Source: Methanocorpusculum sp. (lineage in GTDB: Archaea > Halobacteriota > Methanomicrobia > Methanomicrobiales > Methanocorpusculaceae). From it: a stretch of 64,000 nt of DNA. The notes under the pieces were generated by a model. It saw nothing but the letters and a program-made list of their open reading frames with translations, had not been told where the DNA came from and ran no database searches. Positions 1-8,634 of this stretch are shown here, piece after piece. Within the stretch, counting starts at the first letter, position 1. Every line of letters begins with the position of its first letter. The stretch spans positions 248,001 through 312,000 of the forward strand of contig NZ_JAUSPQ010000006.1 in assembly GCF_030655665.1 (NCBI RefSeq), read 5' to 3'. A program made the translations under genes and the position numbers.

Positions 1-103
1 CCGTGAACATGCACGGACCGGTAAAAAAGGAGATGGCCGGATCTTTGTTCTGCCTGTTGAGGCAGCAGCTTGGGTCAGGACCGATGATTACATCACCGGA
101 TAA
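1..103 (+). CDS. P-II family nitrogen regulatory protein, C-terminal fragment
   Basis: The reading frame from base 2 gives 33 residues and then TAA. They match the C-terminal part of P-II (GlnB/GlnK) signal proteins: the C-loop run RTGKKGDGRIFVLPVE, then a VRT near the end. P-II proteins sense 2-oxoglutarate and ATP/ADP and control ammonium channels, glutamine synthetase or, in methanogens, nitrogenase. The start and the T-loop lie outside the window, so GlnK and NifI types cannot be told apart. Amt/glnK pairing upstream is possible but not visible. High confidence in the family, none in the exact role. Confidence 0.85.
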   Translation, partial: REHARTGKKGDGRIFVLPVEAAAWVRTDDYITG

Positions 104-167
104 CCCCCTATTTATTCTTTCCTTTCTCTCAATCCAATCTTTTTTTTTAATGATCTGATAAGTCGCC

Positions 168-1382
168 TTAATCTCTCATCCTGACAGCTGGTTTTGCCAG
201 ATGCCGTCTTGATCCCGGCGGGACTTCATACCATCTTGTCTGAATAGTTCTCTCTCGGCTCTCCACATCGCGAACTCTTGCAGAACATTCCCGGCATTTG
301 TACCCCTTGTCTTTTCCTGCAGACGTCATCCGTCCGCCGCAGATCGGGCAGCGAGGAGACGAACGATGTTCCTGTTCCGTGAGCCGGTCAGGTCTGAATT
401 TTTCCAGATGAAGGATCCCTTTCTGGAAACTTCCGCAGACGGTGATCCGGTCCCCGCAGGCAAGTTCACGGACCGCGTTCCTGAAATATTTGGTTGGTTC
501 AAACGCAAACACCTGAATGCTCTCACCATTTGCGAGGATGGTGAACTGCACATGACCTCCGCGGTTCGTTCTCGGCGCTGATTCTACCACACCAAAAAAC
601 CGGTATGATTCCCCTTCAACAGGTCCCCCATAGGGGAGGGAAAGGAGATGAGCATCCGTTCCCTGATTTGTTTCCCAGATTTGAGAGAATGCCGGCTCTT
701 CGGTATCCAGAAACCCAGTCGCTTTTTCGACCCACTCGGGAGTATCCCCGCGGATCCCGTACAACACCGGGTCTTTTCCATGAGGAACACAGACGATATC
801 TCTCCGAATAAAATCCACCGTGTCCCATGTGTGTGGCGCCGTTTTATCCTCTGAAGTAAAAAATCCTTCTTTTTCAAAGATACGTGGAGTCCCGAGCACG
901 TCTGCCTTTCGGTATGCAAGACATTCAAAGGTTTTGTCCGGGAGGACCGACGAGACGGCTGCCAGTGCCCCAATCAATCCTCTGCCGTTTTTGTATCCTT
1001 TATACAACGCCCCGATCCTTTCCAGCCGCGAGACCGTCTCTTCGATTGTGCAGAATCTCTGCAGAGTCTGAAAATAAAATGCAGGGTCCGGAGGAGAATC
1101 GACCACAACAACGCCGGGATTCGTTTTTTCGCAGTCGAATTGTGCGAACCGGTCCACAAACCCACAGGCAATGTCAAAAACGGTTTTTGGATCGCCCCCC
1201 AAGATCTCGATACATATTGCCGCGTTACCCCGCGTTTTCCAAATGACGTTTGGATTCAGCCTGACAAGACGATGGTTCGTGACCTCATACCCCAAGCGTT
1301 CCAGCTCATCGGCTATCAACGCCCCAAGGTACGTCGTACACATCCCGTCAGGTGAATCCGTGTCATCAAGCCCGAGTAACAT
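168..1382 (-). CDS. tiaS: tRNA(Ile2) 2-agmatinylcytidine synthetase TiaS
   Basis: A 404-residue protein that starts with the diagnostic LLGLDDTDSPDGMCTTYLG segment of TiaS. TiaS uses ATP to attach agmatine to C34 of tRNA-Ile(CAU) so that it reads AUA; it is an archaeal hallmark. The central part is the catalytic region; an OB-fold-like section follows (about 290-360), and the C-terminus has a zinc ribbon (CPICGG...CREC). I use the ATG at 1382 because the TiaS N-terminal motif begins exactly there; the longer open frame to 1658 runs into the divergent gene and is spurious. The agmatine substrate comes from arginine decarboxylase, and a pdaD gene is present at 42548-43048. Confidence 0.95.
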   Translation of the reverse strand: MLLGLDDTDSPDGMCTTYLGALIADELERLGYEVTNHRLVRLNPNVIWKTRGNAAICIEILGGDPKTVFDIACGFVDRFAQFDCEKTNPGVVVVDSPPDPAFYFQTLQRFCTIEETVSRLERIGALYKGYKNGRGLIGALAAVSSVLPDKTFECLAYRKADVLGTPRIFEKEGFFTSEDKTAPHTWDTVDFIRRDIVCVPHGKDPVLYGIRGDTPEWVEKATGFLDTEEPAFSQIWETNQGTDAHLLSLPYGGPVEGESYRFFGVVESAPRTNRGGHVQFTILANGESIQVFAFEPTKYFRNAVRELACGDRITVCGSFQKGILHLEKFRPDRLTEQEHRSSPRCPICGGRMTSAGKDKGYKCRECSARVRDVESRERTIQTRWYEVPPGSRRHLAKPAVRMRD

Positions 1383-1431
1383 AAATGATATTATTTTATA
1401 GAACCGCATTACTATTACGATTATACATCTT
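1383..1431. promoter_or_regulatory. Divergent promoter between tiaS and HTH regulator
   Basis: Only 49 bases separate the two divergent starts. An AT-rich box (tattttata, 1391-1399) can serve as a TATA element. The spacing is so short that at least one transcript must be nearly leaderless. Confidence 0.4.
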
Positions 1432-2385
1432 ATGTCCAACGACAGACTCCTCCAAAATGTGGTCAGTATCCTTCTGATGACTGGATACAATGTCTCGGAA
1501 CGATGCGAAATTCGTCCGAGAAGTTTCGACCTTATGACATCAAAGGGAGAGAATCTGCTGGTTATCAAAGTAGTTTCACAGATCGATAGTGTAAACGAAG
1601 ATATTGCCTGGGACCTGGATATGATCGCCCGGCATCTCCACGCGGTCCCGCTTATCATCGGGGAGCGCGCGCGTGATGTCGCTCTGGAACGGGGGGCGAT
1701 CTATCTCAGATATGGGATCAACGCCGTTTCGTCTTCCACTCTGTATGATTATCTTGCAGAAGGCGAACTCCCTCTGGTGTATGCTTCACCGGGAGGTCTG
1801 TATGTGAACATCGATGCAGAGAGACTTCGAAACCTCCGTGAAGAACAGTCGATGTCTCTTGGCGATCTTGCCCATGCATTAGGTGTTTCCCGACGGACGA
1901 TCAGCAAGTACGAAGGGGGGATGGGTACGACCCTTGAGATGGCGATGCGGCTCGAGGAATTTTTCAACGATGATATCGTGATGCCGATCGATCTGCTGCA
2001 TTACACGCCTGCCGAAGAGGAACGTGTCCCGGCATCGCTTGCCTCCGGTCATAATCCGGAATCCGATGCTCTGCCGAAAAGACCCGAGGATCATCTCAGG
2101 TCGATAGGTATCAATGTGCAGGAACTTAGAAGGTCGCCTTTCCACGCATTTGCGGTGTTTGAAAACAAAACGATCCTTACCTGTTACGGATCTCCGCAGA
2201 AAACCGTTCAGCGGGCAGAACTTGTGGGCAATATCTCCCAAATCACCGGCACCCATTCATTGTGTGTGGTCTCTGATTATCGGAAAGAAAAGATGATCGG
2301 CAAAACGCTCGTGATAGGTGAAGAGCGTCTCAAGGATGTGGAGGACGGCGAGGATCTTCTGGAGATGGTGATCGATGAGAAATAA
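1432..2385 (+). CDS. Archaeal HTH-type transcriptional regulator (COG1395-like)
   Basis: 317 residues. The N-terminal 110 or so residues resemble a restriction-endonuclease-like fold region found in this archaeal family (DRLLQNVVSILLMTGYNVSE...). They are followed by a Cro/XRE-type helix-turn-helix at about 128-180 (LRNLREEQSMSLGDLAHALG, then VSRRTISKYEGG). The C-terminal 110 residues form a further family-specific domain. The family is widespread in methanogens as a 'putative HTH-type transcriptional regulatory protein'; its targets are unknown. It is divergent from tiaS and followed by the nickel genes, but a 109-base gap with its own promoter argues against cotranscription with nikMN. Confidence 0.85.
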   Translation: MSNDRLLQNVVSILLMTGYNVSERCEIRPRSFDLMTSKGENLLVIKVVSQIDSVNEDIAWDLDMIARHLHAVPLIIGERARDVALERGAIYLRYGINAVSSSTLYDYLAEGELPLVYASPGGLYVNIDAERLRNLREEQSMSLGDLAHALGVSRRTISKYEGGMGTTLEMAMRLEEFFNDDIVMPIDLLHYTPAEEERVPASLASGHNPESDALPKRPEDHLRSIGINVQELRRSPFHAFAVFENKTILTCYGSPQKTVQRAELVGNISQITGTHSLCVVSDYRKEKMIGKTLVIGEERLKDVEDGEDLLEMVIDEK

Positions 2386-2420
2386 TACGTTTTTTACAAT
2401 CTGGATGTTAAAATAATACC

Positions 2421-2473
2421 TTTTATATCAACTCGCACGCGTAGTAACACTTATTACATAATACGTGTTATTG
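2421..2473 (+). promoter_or_regulatory. nikMN promoter with inverted-repeat operator (candidate NikR site)
   Basis: A TATA box (ttttatat, 2421-2428) is followed by an inverted repeat: TAGTAACAC at 2442-2450, a 14-base spacer, GTGTTATTG at 2465-2473 (core TAACAC/GTGTTA perfect). The repeat lies where transcription should start, a typical repressor position for archaea. The same half-site recurs in the chlID/cobN intergenic region (57131-57161). NikR is encoded just downstream and is the obvious candidate; binding is an inference. Confidence 0.6.
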
Positions 2474-2481
2474 TAATATAC

Positions 2482-2487
2482 AGGTGA
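2482..2487 (+). promoter_or_regulatory. Ribosome binding site that fixes an ACG start for nikMN
   Basis: AGGTGA is a full match to the archaeal anti-Shine-Dalgarno sequence. It is followed after 7 bases by ACG at 2495. No ATG, GTG or TTG lies in frame between the upstream stop (TAA at 2474) and the conserved His codon, so this site decides the start. Confidence 0.7.
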
Positions 2488-2494
2488 AAACACT

Positions 2495-3478
2495 ACGCAC
2501 ATACCTGATTTTCTGTTTGGTTATAGCGGACTCGGCGTCCCAATTGGTATCGTATTCTGGATAATTGCTCTTGTCTTTATTGCTCTTGCAATAAACTGGG
2601 CAAGGAAAAATCTTGACGAATCTAAAATCCCGATCCTTGCGGTCATCGCCGCAGGCATTTTTGCCCTTCAGGCATTCAATCTTCCTACCGGTTTTGGTGT
2701 ATCTGGACATTTAGTCGGCGGTGCTCTCGCAGCCATCATTCTCGGCTCGCCTTTTGCTGCTGTATTTATTTTGACGATCGTTCTTGTCATTCAGGCACTC
2801 ATCTTCGGTGACGGCGGAGTCCTGGCACTTGGTGCAAACATCATCAATATGGGTGTTGTTGCAGGATTTGTCGGATTTTACTCATTCAAAGGACTCAGAT
2901 CAGCTCTTCCAAAGCTTCCTCTCGCGGGAGCAGCAGGTATAGCAGCATGGCTTGCGTGTGTTATCGCTGCCTGTTGTGCCGCTGTTGAAATCGCCATTCT
3001 CGGCGCTGTTCCGATCTCGGTCGGTCTTCCGACAATGTTTATCTACCACGCGATCATCGGTATCATTGAAGGTATCATAACTGCGGTTGTGGTAACGCTT
3101 GTCTTCACCGTTCGCCCGGAACTGACGGGAGATACGACGAAAAAGGCTGTCCCGATCAAGAAGTTCCTTGTTGCTGGTCTTGTCATCGCTCTCATTATCG
3201 GGGGCTGTGCGGTCTTATTCGCATCAGGCGATCCGGACGGACTTGACAGCACACTGCTTGTGAGTGGAGGCGTTAAAGAAGTATTTGCTCCGGCAACGGG
3301 AGAAGAGATCATTGAAGCTGAAGATCCGATCGGATGGTCGGCGCCAATGCCTGATTATGCTCTCGGAGATAGTATGGCCGGTGGAATAATAGCCTTGATC
3401 ATAGGAATCTTTGCAGCTCTCGTTGTAATTCTCCTCGCGGCGAAGATCGTCTACTCCTCCTCAGGGAAGAGTAGTTAA
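2495..3478 (+). CDS. nikMN: Nickel/cobalt ECF permease, NikM-NikN (CbiM-CbiN) fusion type, ACG start
   Basis: 327 residues if translation starts at ACG 2495. The product then begins (M)HIPDFL, the CbiM/NikM N-terminus in which the N-terminal amine and His2 bind the metal. A second expected ligand lies in SGHLVGG (His72). Multiple membrane helices cover about 15-230; a CbiN-like part follows (GDPDGLDSTLL, then a final helix at about 295-320). In the family, this S-component captures Ni2+ or Co2+ and works with an ECF T-protein and ATPases (NikQ/NikO), which are absent here. The operator and neighbouring nikR favour nickel. Starting at the first normal start codon (TTG, far inside) would delete the metal site. 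Annotation pipelines will probably truncate this gene. Confidence 0.85.
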   Translation, partial: THIPDFLFGYSGLGVPIGIVFWIIALVFIALAINWARKNLDESKIPILAVIAAGIFALQAFNLPTGFGVSGHLVGGALAAIILGSPFAAVFILTIVLVIQALIFGDGGVLALGANIINMGVVAGFVGFYSFKGLRSALPKLPLAGAAGIAAWLACVIAACCAAVEIAILGAVPISVGLPTMFIYHAIIGIIEGIITAVVVTLVFTVRPELTGDTTKKAVPIKKFLVAGLVIALIIGGCAVLFASGDPDGLDSTLLVSGGVKEVFAPATGEEIIEAEDPIGWSAPMPDYALGDSMAGGIIALIIGIFAALVVILLAAKIVYSSSGKSS

Positions 3479-3484
3479 CTCCTC

Positions 3485-3491
3485 TTTTTTT
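3485..3491 (+). terminator. T-run terminator after nikMN
   Basis: A run of seven T directly after the nikMN stop, the usual archaeal intrinsic termination signal; no stem is needed. Confidence 0.4.
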
Positions 3492-3570
3492 CATCCAAAG
3501 TACGTACAACCCCTTCATTAATTCAGATTATGTAAGAACTCTAATATAGGGATACGACAAATACTTCAAT

Positions 3571-3990
3571 ATGGTTGGAGAGTCGGATCTTTCACGTATT
3601 GGTATTTCGCTGCCTGAGAATCTTCTGAATAAATTTGATGATATCATCGGGAAACGCGGATATTCTTCAAGATCGGAGGGGATCAGGGATGCGATCCGTT
3701 CCTATATCACGTATTATGAATGGATGAATGACGTTTCGGGAGAACGCCAGGGTGTCATTACGATGGTCTATGATCACGATCACCGCGGTCTTATGGAAGC
3801 GATCACGGAGATCCAGCATGGAAACAGACATATTGTCCAGTCCACTATCCATTCACATGTCAGTGATGAACGGTGTCTTGAGGTCATTCTTGTCCGTGGT
3901 CAGGGCGAACAGCTCAAAACGCTTGCAGAGCGCCTTATGTCTCTCAAAGGTGTTGAGTCAGTGAAACTGACAACAATAAAAATCGACTGA
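3571..3990 (+). CDS. nikR: Nickel-responsive regulator NikR
   Basis: 139 residues: an N-terminal ribbon-helix-helix DNA-binding domain (LSRIGISLPENLLNKFDDII, about 7-48) and a C-terminal ACT-like nickel domain. The four high-affinity Ni ligands are all present as His83, His94, His96 and Cys102, with exactly the spacing of E. coli NikR (76, 87, 89, 95). NikR represses nickel uptake when nickel is plentiful. It sits 92 bases after nikMN with a TATA-like ctaatatag at about 3541, so it may have its own promoter. Candidate targets in this window are the nikMN promoter and the chlID/cobN divergent promoter. Confidence 0.95.
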   Translation: MVGESDLSRIGISLPENLLNKFDDIIGKRGYSSRSEGIRDAIRSYITYYEWMNDVSGERQGVITMVYDHDHRGLMEAITEIQHGNRHIVQSTIHSHVSDERCLEVILVRGQGEQLKTLAERLMSLKGVESVKLTTIKID

Positions 3991-4019
3991 TACATTATCG
4001 TCGTAATAAAAATAATCTC

Positions 4020-5159
4020 TTATTTATTCGTTTTTTGCTTCAGAGAAGCTCTGTCTATCAACGTATTCAGCACGCTCTCGATAAACAGAATCCCACCCTC
4101 GACCCCGGCAATTGGCCGTGCCGCTATCGAGACCCTGCTTCGGTCGGGCGGCGTGATCCCGAGGAATGCGGCGTTGGGATGGGCATTTGCTTCAAATGTT
4201 GATCCTAGAATAAGGTCAGGAGCGCAGTCAGCAATCTGCCTGGTGATCTTCGTCAGATCGGTTTCACAGGGAATAGATACTGCATCACTGTTTCGTGCAA
4301 GGATTACCGGGACCTCGGAGCCAAAATAATGTTCCATCATCACTGTGGCGAACACTGCGTAACTCTCCTGAGCGCAGACGGCCACGACCGGCGGTTCATA
4401 TTTTCGGAGATACTTGTCGCATGAATAAAAAATCTGCTCGTCAGCGCGTTTCCATTCCTCAAAAACCGGATCTGTATCTGCGTTCGGGAATGTATCTGCG
4501 AGTTTTGCACAGGTCTCTTTCAGATTGGAGAACAGAAATGAACCAAGCATCGTTCCGATTCCCGACGGGTACGACGGATTTACCGATACGGTATGGAGAG
4601 CCGCTCCCTGCCGGAGATTTTCATAGCTGTCTTTCGCGAATCGGACGGCCACCGGGATTCCCATTTGTGAGAGAAGCCGCTCGGCTTCGTGGAGATTTCC
4701 CCGCCAAAAGAGATCCAAAAGAGAAACCCCGTCGATGTTCACGCCTTCGCGCGATGGATCCGTCTTGATCCCGAGACTGTCGAAGGCGATCTTCGCTCCC
4801 TTCTCAACATTCCCGATAAATCCGGGAGCGTCGACAAAGATCCCTTCCCCTCCGGAAAACGCCCCCGAGAGATCATCGCCGGTAAGTGCCGGGATACAGG
4901 TGTTCAAAATGGCGATCGGTTTGTTCGACGTCGAAAGATTGCTCACGACTTCTCTCAGGCGGTTTACCGTCCCGAACACGATCTCCGACTCCAGGAGATA
5001 GGTGCTGAACAGCGGGACCTTCAGCAGTGACCGTGGATAATAATAGCAGCCTGAAGAGCCGTGGATAAGCACGTTGATCCCGGAAATGCCGGCAAGGACT
5101 GAACAGGCCCCTGTCATGGCGCACGGCCAGACCGGATTCACACACAGCCTTTCATCCAT
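4020..5159 (-). CDS. Nitrogenase-like protein, NifK/NifE-type subunit, function unknown
   Basis: 379 residues. The N-terminus aligns by eye with the P-cluster half of NifK: NPVWPCAMTGA (Cys13), IHGSSGCYYYPRS (Cys38) and LNTCIPALTGDDL (Cys88). The Cys spacings of 25 and 50 compare with 25 and 58 in NifK. The protein is much shorter than NifK (about 500 or more residues). It is the last gene of the nitrogenase-like operon and overlaps the NifD-like gene by 8 bases, so the two are probably coupled and form a heteromer. F430-forming CfbD is a single homodimeric subunit and does not come as a pair, so this is not standard CfbCD. No nifE, N or B is nearby. Substrate unknown. Confidence 0.85.
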   Translation of the reverse strand: MDERLCVNPVWPCAMTGACSVLAGISGINVLIHGSSGCYYYPRSLLKVPLFSTYLLESEIVFGTVNRLREVVSNLSTSNKPIAILNTCIPALTGDDLSGAFSGGEGIFVDAPGFIGNVEKGAKIAFDSLGIKTDPSREGVNIDGVSLLDLFWRGNLHEAERLLSQMGIPVAVRFAKDSYENLRQGAALHTVSVNPSYPSGIGTMLGSFLFSNLKETCAKLADTFPNADTDPVFEEWKRADEQIFYSCDKYLRKYEPPVVAVCAQESYAVFATVMMEHYFGSEVPVILARNSDAVSIPCETDLTKITRQIADCAPDLILGSTFEANAHPNAAFLGITPPDRSRVSIAARPIAGVEGGILFIESVLNTLIDRASLKQKTNK

Positions 5160-6207
5160 GGAGGATCGCCCTCCTCCAGAGATAGAGCATCTTCATTGTC
5201 CCGGATACCCCGACAGGCAGATAGAACGGCAGTCTCACTTTGATTCCCTTGGGAGACTCGGTCATCCCAAGGCGTTTTAGCGCTTCCCGTGCCACGGCAA
5301 GTGTTCCTTCGAACGGTTCGACCCCGAGGCAAACCTCGCTCTCGGAGAGATTTGCAAATCGTTCGAGCATCATTTTCTGGTGTTCAGTCTCTTTCGAAAT
5401 CGCTTCTGCGATAACGTCTGCAGAAAGTCCGCAGGCTTTTCCGGTCTCCTGCAAAAATGCGATCGAACCTGAGAGTCCCCGTGGAAACTCGCCGATCACC
5501 GGTCGGTTGAATCTCTTTCCAAGTTCACGTCCCGCATCTGCGCAGCGTCCGTCTCGTAAAATAAAACAAGAGACTGTTCCAAGTTTTCGGAGATCCGCTA
5601 TCCCGGCATTTCTGCAGAATCTGACCGTGACGGTAAGGTCCAGCAGATCGAGCAGCCGACTCACCTCGGCAAAATTCTCCTCGACCTCGGACTCCAGATT
5701 TTTTTCCCCGATGATTCCAACAGTCCCAGGAATCGGTTCGGCAGGCGCTGCCAGAGTTGAAAGTCCGATCAGTGCAGCGTTCTCCCCGTCCTTTGCACTC
5801 CCTCCAAGGAACCCGGATGTTGGAATATAGAGGGCCGACGCAGCATACGGATGTTCCCGGCAGACGGCCAGACAGTCATCGCCGATCGTTTCCGGCACGC
5901 AGGATGTAACTACGATGATCAGCTCCGGATGTTTCTCTGCTGCACGGTCAAGAGCCTGATTAAGACAGGCCTCTCCGCCGAAGATGACATCTTTGTCAGA
6001 AAGACCCGAGACCAGGATCTCAGGGACGATTTTCGTCTCCGCTTCGTTCATCAATGCATGGAGCATGGAAAATGTCTGATGGGCACAGCCTTTCGGGGCG
6101 TGAACTACCGTTACTGCCCCGGGAATAAAACAGGCGACGGAAAGGGCACCTGTGAGGGTGCACCCTGCCATCCTTGACTCAGAGATATTCTCTTGCAAGT
6201 TCTTCAA
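5152..6207 (-). CDS. Nitrogenase-like protein, NifD-type subunit, function unknown
   Basis: 351 residues. It carries the three P-cluster-type cysteines of NifD: Cys16 ([10 protein letters not shown]), Cys41 (HAPKGCAHQ) and Cys103 ([13 protein letters not shown]), spaced 25 and 62 (26 and 66 in NifD). The stretch [19 protein letters not shown] mirrors the NifD 'DIVFGG' region. It is short and lacks an obvious C-terminal cofactor-binding region, so a FeMo-type cofactor is doubtful. The start at 6207 overlaps the NifH-like gene by 29 bases; Met13 (6171), just after that gene's stop, is an equally good start. Neighbours: NifH-like upstream, NifK-like downstream, nickel genes beyond. Confidence 0.85.
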   Translation of the reverse strand: MKNLQENISESRMAGCTLTGALSVACFIPGAVTVVHAPKGCAHQTFSMLHALMNEAETKIVPEILVSGLSDKDVIFGGEACLNQALDRAAEKHPELIIVVTSCVPETIGDDCLAVCREHPYAASALYIPTSGFLGGSAKDGENAALIGLSTLAAPAEPIPGTVGIIGEKNLESEVEENFAEVSRLLDLLDLTVTVRFCRNAGIADLRKLGTVSCFILRDGRCADAGRELGKRFNRPVIGEFPRGLSGSIAFLQETGKACGLSADVIAEAISKETEHQKMMLERFANLSESEVCLGVEPFEGTLAVAREALKRLGMTESPKGIKVRLPFYLPVGVSGTMKMLYLWRRAILHG

Positions 6208-6985
6208 GTTCCTCTAATTCGAGCGGTGTCGGGATCCTGAGATCAGTGTTATCCAGCATCGTTTTTGCACAGTCACGGTAAACAGCCGCCTGCTCGGATG
6301 TCGGGTCGTGTTCGATGACCGTCATCTGATTCACTTCCGCTGTCCTGACCGAGTTGCTCCGCGGAATATAACAGATAAGCTTTGACCCGATCCTTTTTGC
6401 AAATTCCTCGACGAGTTCCTGTTCGTTCTCCATATTTCTCGCGTTGCAGATCACACCGGCAAGCCGGCATTTCGCGGTGCTTCGCTCCGATATCCGGGCT
6501 ATCGCTTTACAGATATTATTCGCCGCATAGAGACTCATCAATTCCCCGCTTGTCACAAGATAGACCTCTTGTGCATATCCGTCTCTCATCGGCATCGCAA
6601 ACCCTCCGCAGACGACATCGCCAAGAACATCATATACTATTACGTCCCCATAGAGCGAATTCATTTTTTCCAGAAGCTGGAACGTTGCAATGATCCCCCG
6701 ACCCGCACACCCGATCCCCGGCTCAGGTCCTCCTGCCTCGACACAGCGGATGTTCCCAAATCCCTGATAGATTATGTCCTCACTTTTGATCTTCTTCTGA
6801 TCATACATCTGTTCAAGAACGGTCGGGATCCAGCGTCCGTGCATGAGCATACGGGTACTGTCATGTTTCGGGTCACAGCCAATCTGCATGACATCCAGGT
6901 CCATCTCCGAAAATGCCGCCGAAAGATTTGCCGATGTAGTGGATTTTCCAATACCTCCCTTTCCATAGAGGGCGATCTGTCTCAT
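6179..6985 (-). CDS. NifH-like reductase of the nitrogenase-like operon
   Basis: 268 residues, the usual NifH length. P-loop GKGGIGKST (8-16), CDPKHDST (37-44), and both [4Fe-4S] ligands: Cys93 in [13 protein letters not shown] and Cys126 in [14 protein letters not shown]. In the family the homodimer bridges a cluster between its subunits and passes electrons to the DK-like partner with ATP hydrolysis. It leads the operon; a TATA-like ttatatg lies upstream on this strand. The match to NifH motifs is very close, but the partners are short and no nif cofactor genes are present, so I place it with the uncharacterised nitrogenase-like (group IV-type) reductases, not with nitrogenase. Confidence 0.9.
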   Translation of the reverse strand: MRQIALYGKGGIGKSTTSANLSAAFSEMDLDVMQIGCDPKHDSTRMLMHGRWIPTVLEQMYDQKKIKSEDIIYQGFGNIRCVEAGGPEPGIGCAGRGIIATFQLLEKMNSLYGDVIVYDVLGDVVCGGFAMPMRDGYAQEVYLVTSGELMSLYAANNICKAIARISERSTAKCRLAGVICNARNMENEQELVEEFAKRIGSKLICYIPRSNSVRTAEVNQMTVIEHDPTSEQAAVYRDCAKTMLDNTDLRIPTPLELEELEELAREYL

Positions 6986-7067
6986 TCCCGTATATATTGA
7001 TTTGCAGAATACATATAATTTGAGTTAAATCCATGTTGTCTGGTCAGGAGACCGAACCTTCATGCTA

Positions 7068-8552
7068 TTATTCATCTCTCTTACGTGTGCCTTTTTGCGT
7101 ATCGAATCCCCGAAGGATACCCCATATCAGAATAAGCACCGGGATAATTTCCAGTCTGGTGATCCACATAACAAAGATAATAATGACTTTCGAGTAATCC
7201 GGCATCAGAGGTCCGATAACTCCGGTCGAGCTGCCGTTGTTTCCAATACAGCTGCAGAGATCATAGATCGTACCGGCGAGATTCTGCGAAAAGTACGGGT
7301 CGTGCAGGAGCACGATCAGTGTTCCGATCATGAGCAAAACATACAGCAGTATCACAAGAAGGGATTTTGTGATCAGTGTTTCCCCCGCTTTTCCGTAGAG
7401 AGGTTTTCCGTCGTGACGTATCGGGACCACTGCACGCGGACTCTGCAGCGTCTTTCTGAACCACCAGCTAAATGCTTCGAACATGATCTGGATACGATTC
7501 AGTTTGATACCTCCCGATGTACTTCCCTGGCCTCCTTCGATCATAAGGAATATCGAAAGGAACAGGATCGGCGCCATTCCCCAGCCGGCAAAGGTCGTGT
7601 TCTGGAATCCGGTAGAACTCACGACCGAACTGGCCATGAAGAGACTTTCCCGAAGGGTGTCCATGAGAGGCATTCCTGCGGTGAAAAGTTCAACGATCAA
7701 AACCGCTGAAACCAAAATGAACACGCCGATCAACATGTGCAGGATCCGGTCGTGCAGGATCTCCCGAAACGATCTGCTGACATATATCACATAATAGAGC
7801 CGGAACGGGATCGCTCCGGCGAGCATGATCGGAACCAAAACCATTTCGAGCGCAAAATTGTTAAAGTGTGTAATACCATCGGCATATATTGACATGCCTC
7901 CTGTGGCGATCGCACAAAAGGCAATGTTGACTGCGTCCCAGAGACTGAGTCCCGTCAGAAGAATTGCGAGAATCGCAATCAGCGTTAACGTGAGGTAGAT
8001 TTTCCACATCTGAAAAGCCGTCGCGATCACGCTCGGCATGAATGATTCCGATCCGCCTTCGGAGCGGTAGAGATTCTGGGTGACCAGTCCTGAGCGGCTT
8101 GCAACCGTCAGCGTGAATGCGACGATCCCGAGACCGCCGATCCACTGCATCAGTGAACGCCACAGAAGAATGGTGTTCGGCCAGTCTTCCAGATTCGTTG
8201 CAAGGGAAAATCCTGTCGCGGTCCACGCCGACATGGATTCGAACACAGCATCGAGGAATGGCATGCCTGCAAAAATGAAGGGAAAACATCCAAGAAATCC
8301 GACCAGAGCCCAGATAACAGCGGTCGCGGAGATCGAGAGACTTGCTCTCGGGGGTTTCGTGTTTTTCGGCAGAAGGTGAAGTAAACCGCCAATCCCCAGC
8401 ATCGCGACCGTGGAAGTTGCCATCCAGGGAAGAGCATACCATTCCTGATAGAGACACCCGACAATGATCGGAAGAAGTGTGGCGGCACCTATGAGCAGAA
8501 GTACTGACCCGATATCACGACCAATCGCCGGAAGTTCCCTGAGATACCCCAT
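7068..8552 (-). CDS. trkH: TrkH/KtrB-type potassium transporter membrane subunit
   Basis: 494 residues, of TrkH length, with about ten membrane helices. It shows the repeated pore-loop signatures of the family, such as SAWTATGFSL, AIATGGMSIY, ASSVVSSTGF and GNNGSSTGVIG. TrkH subunits take up K+ and need a cytosolic TrkA-type regulator, which is not in this window. It is transcribed alone, in the same direction as the nitrogenase-like operon but separated from it by about 80 bases. Confidence 0.92.
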   Translation of the reverse strand: MGYLRELPAIGRDIGSVLLLIGAATLLPIIVGCLYQEWYALPWMATSTVAMLGIGGLLHLLPKNTKPPRASLSISATAVIWALVGFLGCFPFIFAGMPFLDAVFESMSAWTATGFSLATNLEDWPNTILLWRSLMQWIGGLGIVAFTLTVASRSGLVTQNLYRSEGGSESFMPSVIATAFQMWKIYLTLTLIAILAILLTGLSLWDAVNIAFCAIATGGMSIYADGITHFNNFALEMVLVPIMLAGAIPFRLYYVIYVSRSFREILHDRILHMLIGVFILVSAVLIVELFTAGMPLMDTLRESLFMASSVVSSTGFQNTTFAGWGMAPILFLSIFLMIEGGQGSTSGGIKLNRIQIMFEAFSWWFRKTLQSPRAVVPIRHDGKPLYGKAGETLITKSLLVILLYVLLMIGTLIVLLHDPYFSQNLAGTIYDLCSCIGNNGSSTGVIGPLMPDYSKVIIIFVMWITRLEIIPVLILIWGILRGFDTQKGTRKRDE

Positions 8553-8634
8553 TTGTAGTACAATTAGGTGTTTGATAATAATAGTCGTTCCCAGAAAAAG
8601 CTTTCAGGAATAAAAAAATAAATGGAGAGAAAGT

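Noticed and set aside
4020-6985. True nitrogen fixation operon
   Set aside because: Both DK-like proteins are 350-380 residues, far shorter than NifD/K, and nifE, nifN and nifB are missing from the window.
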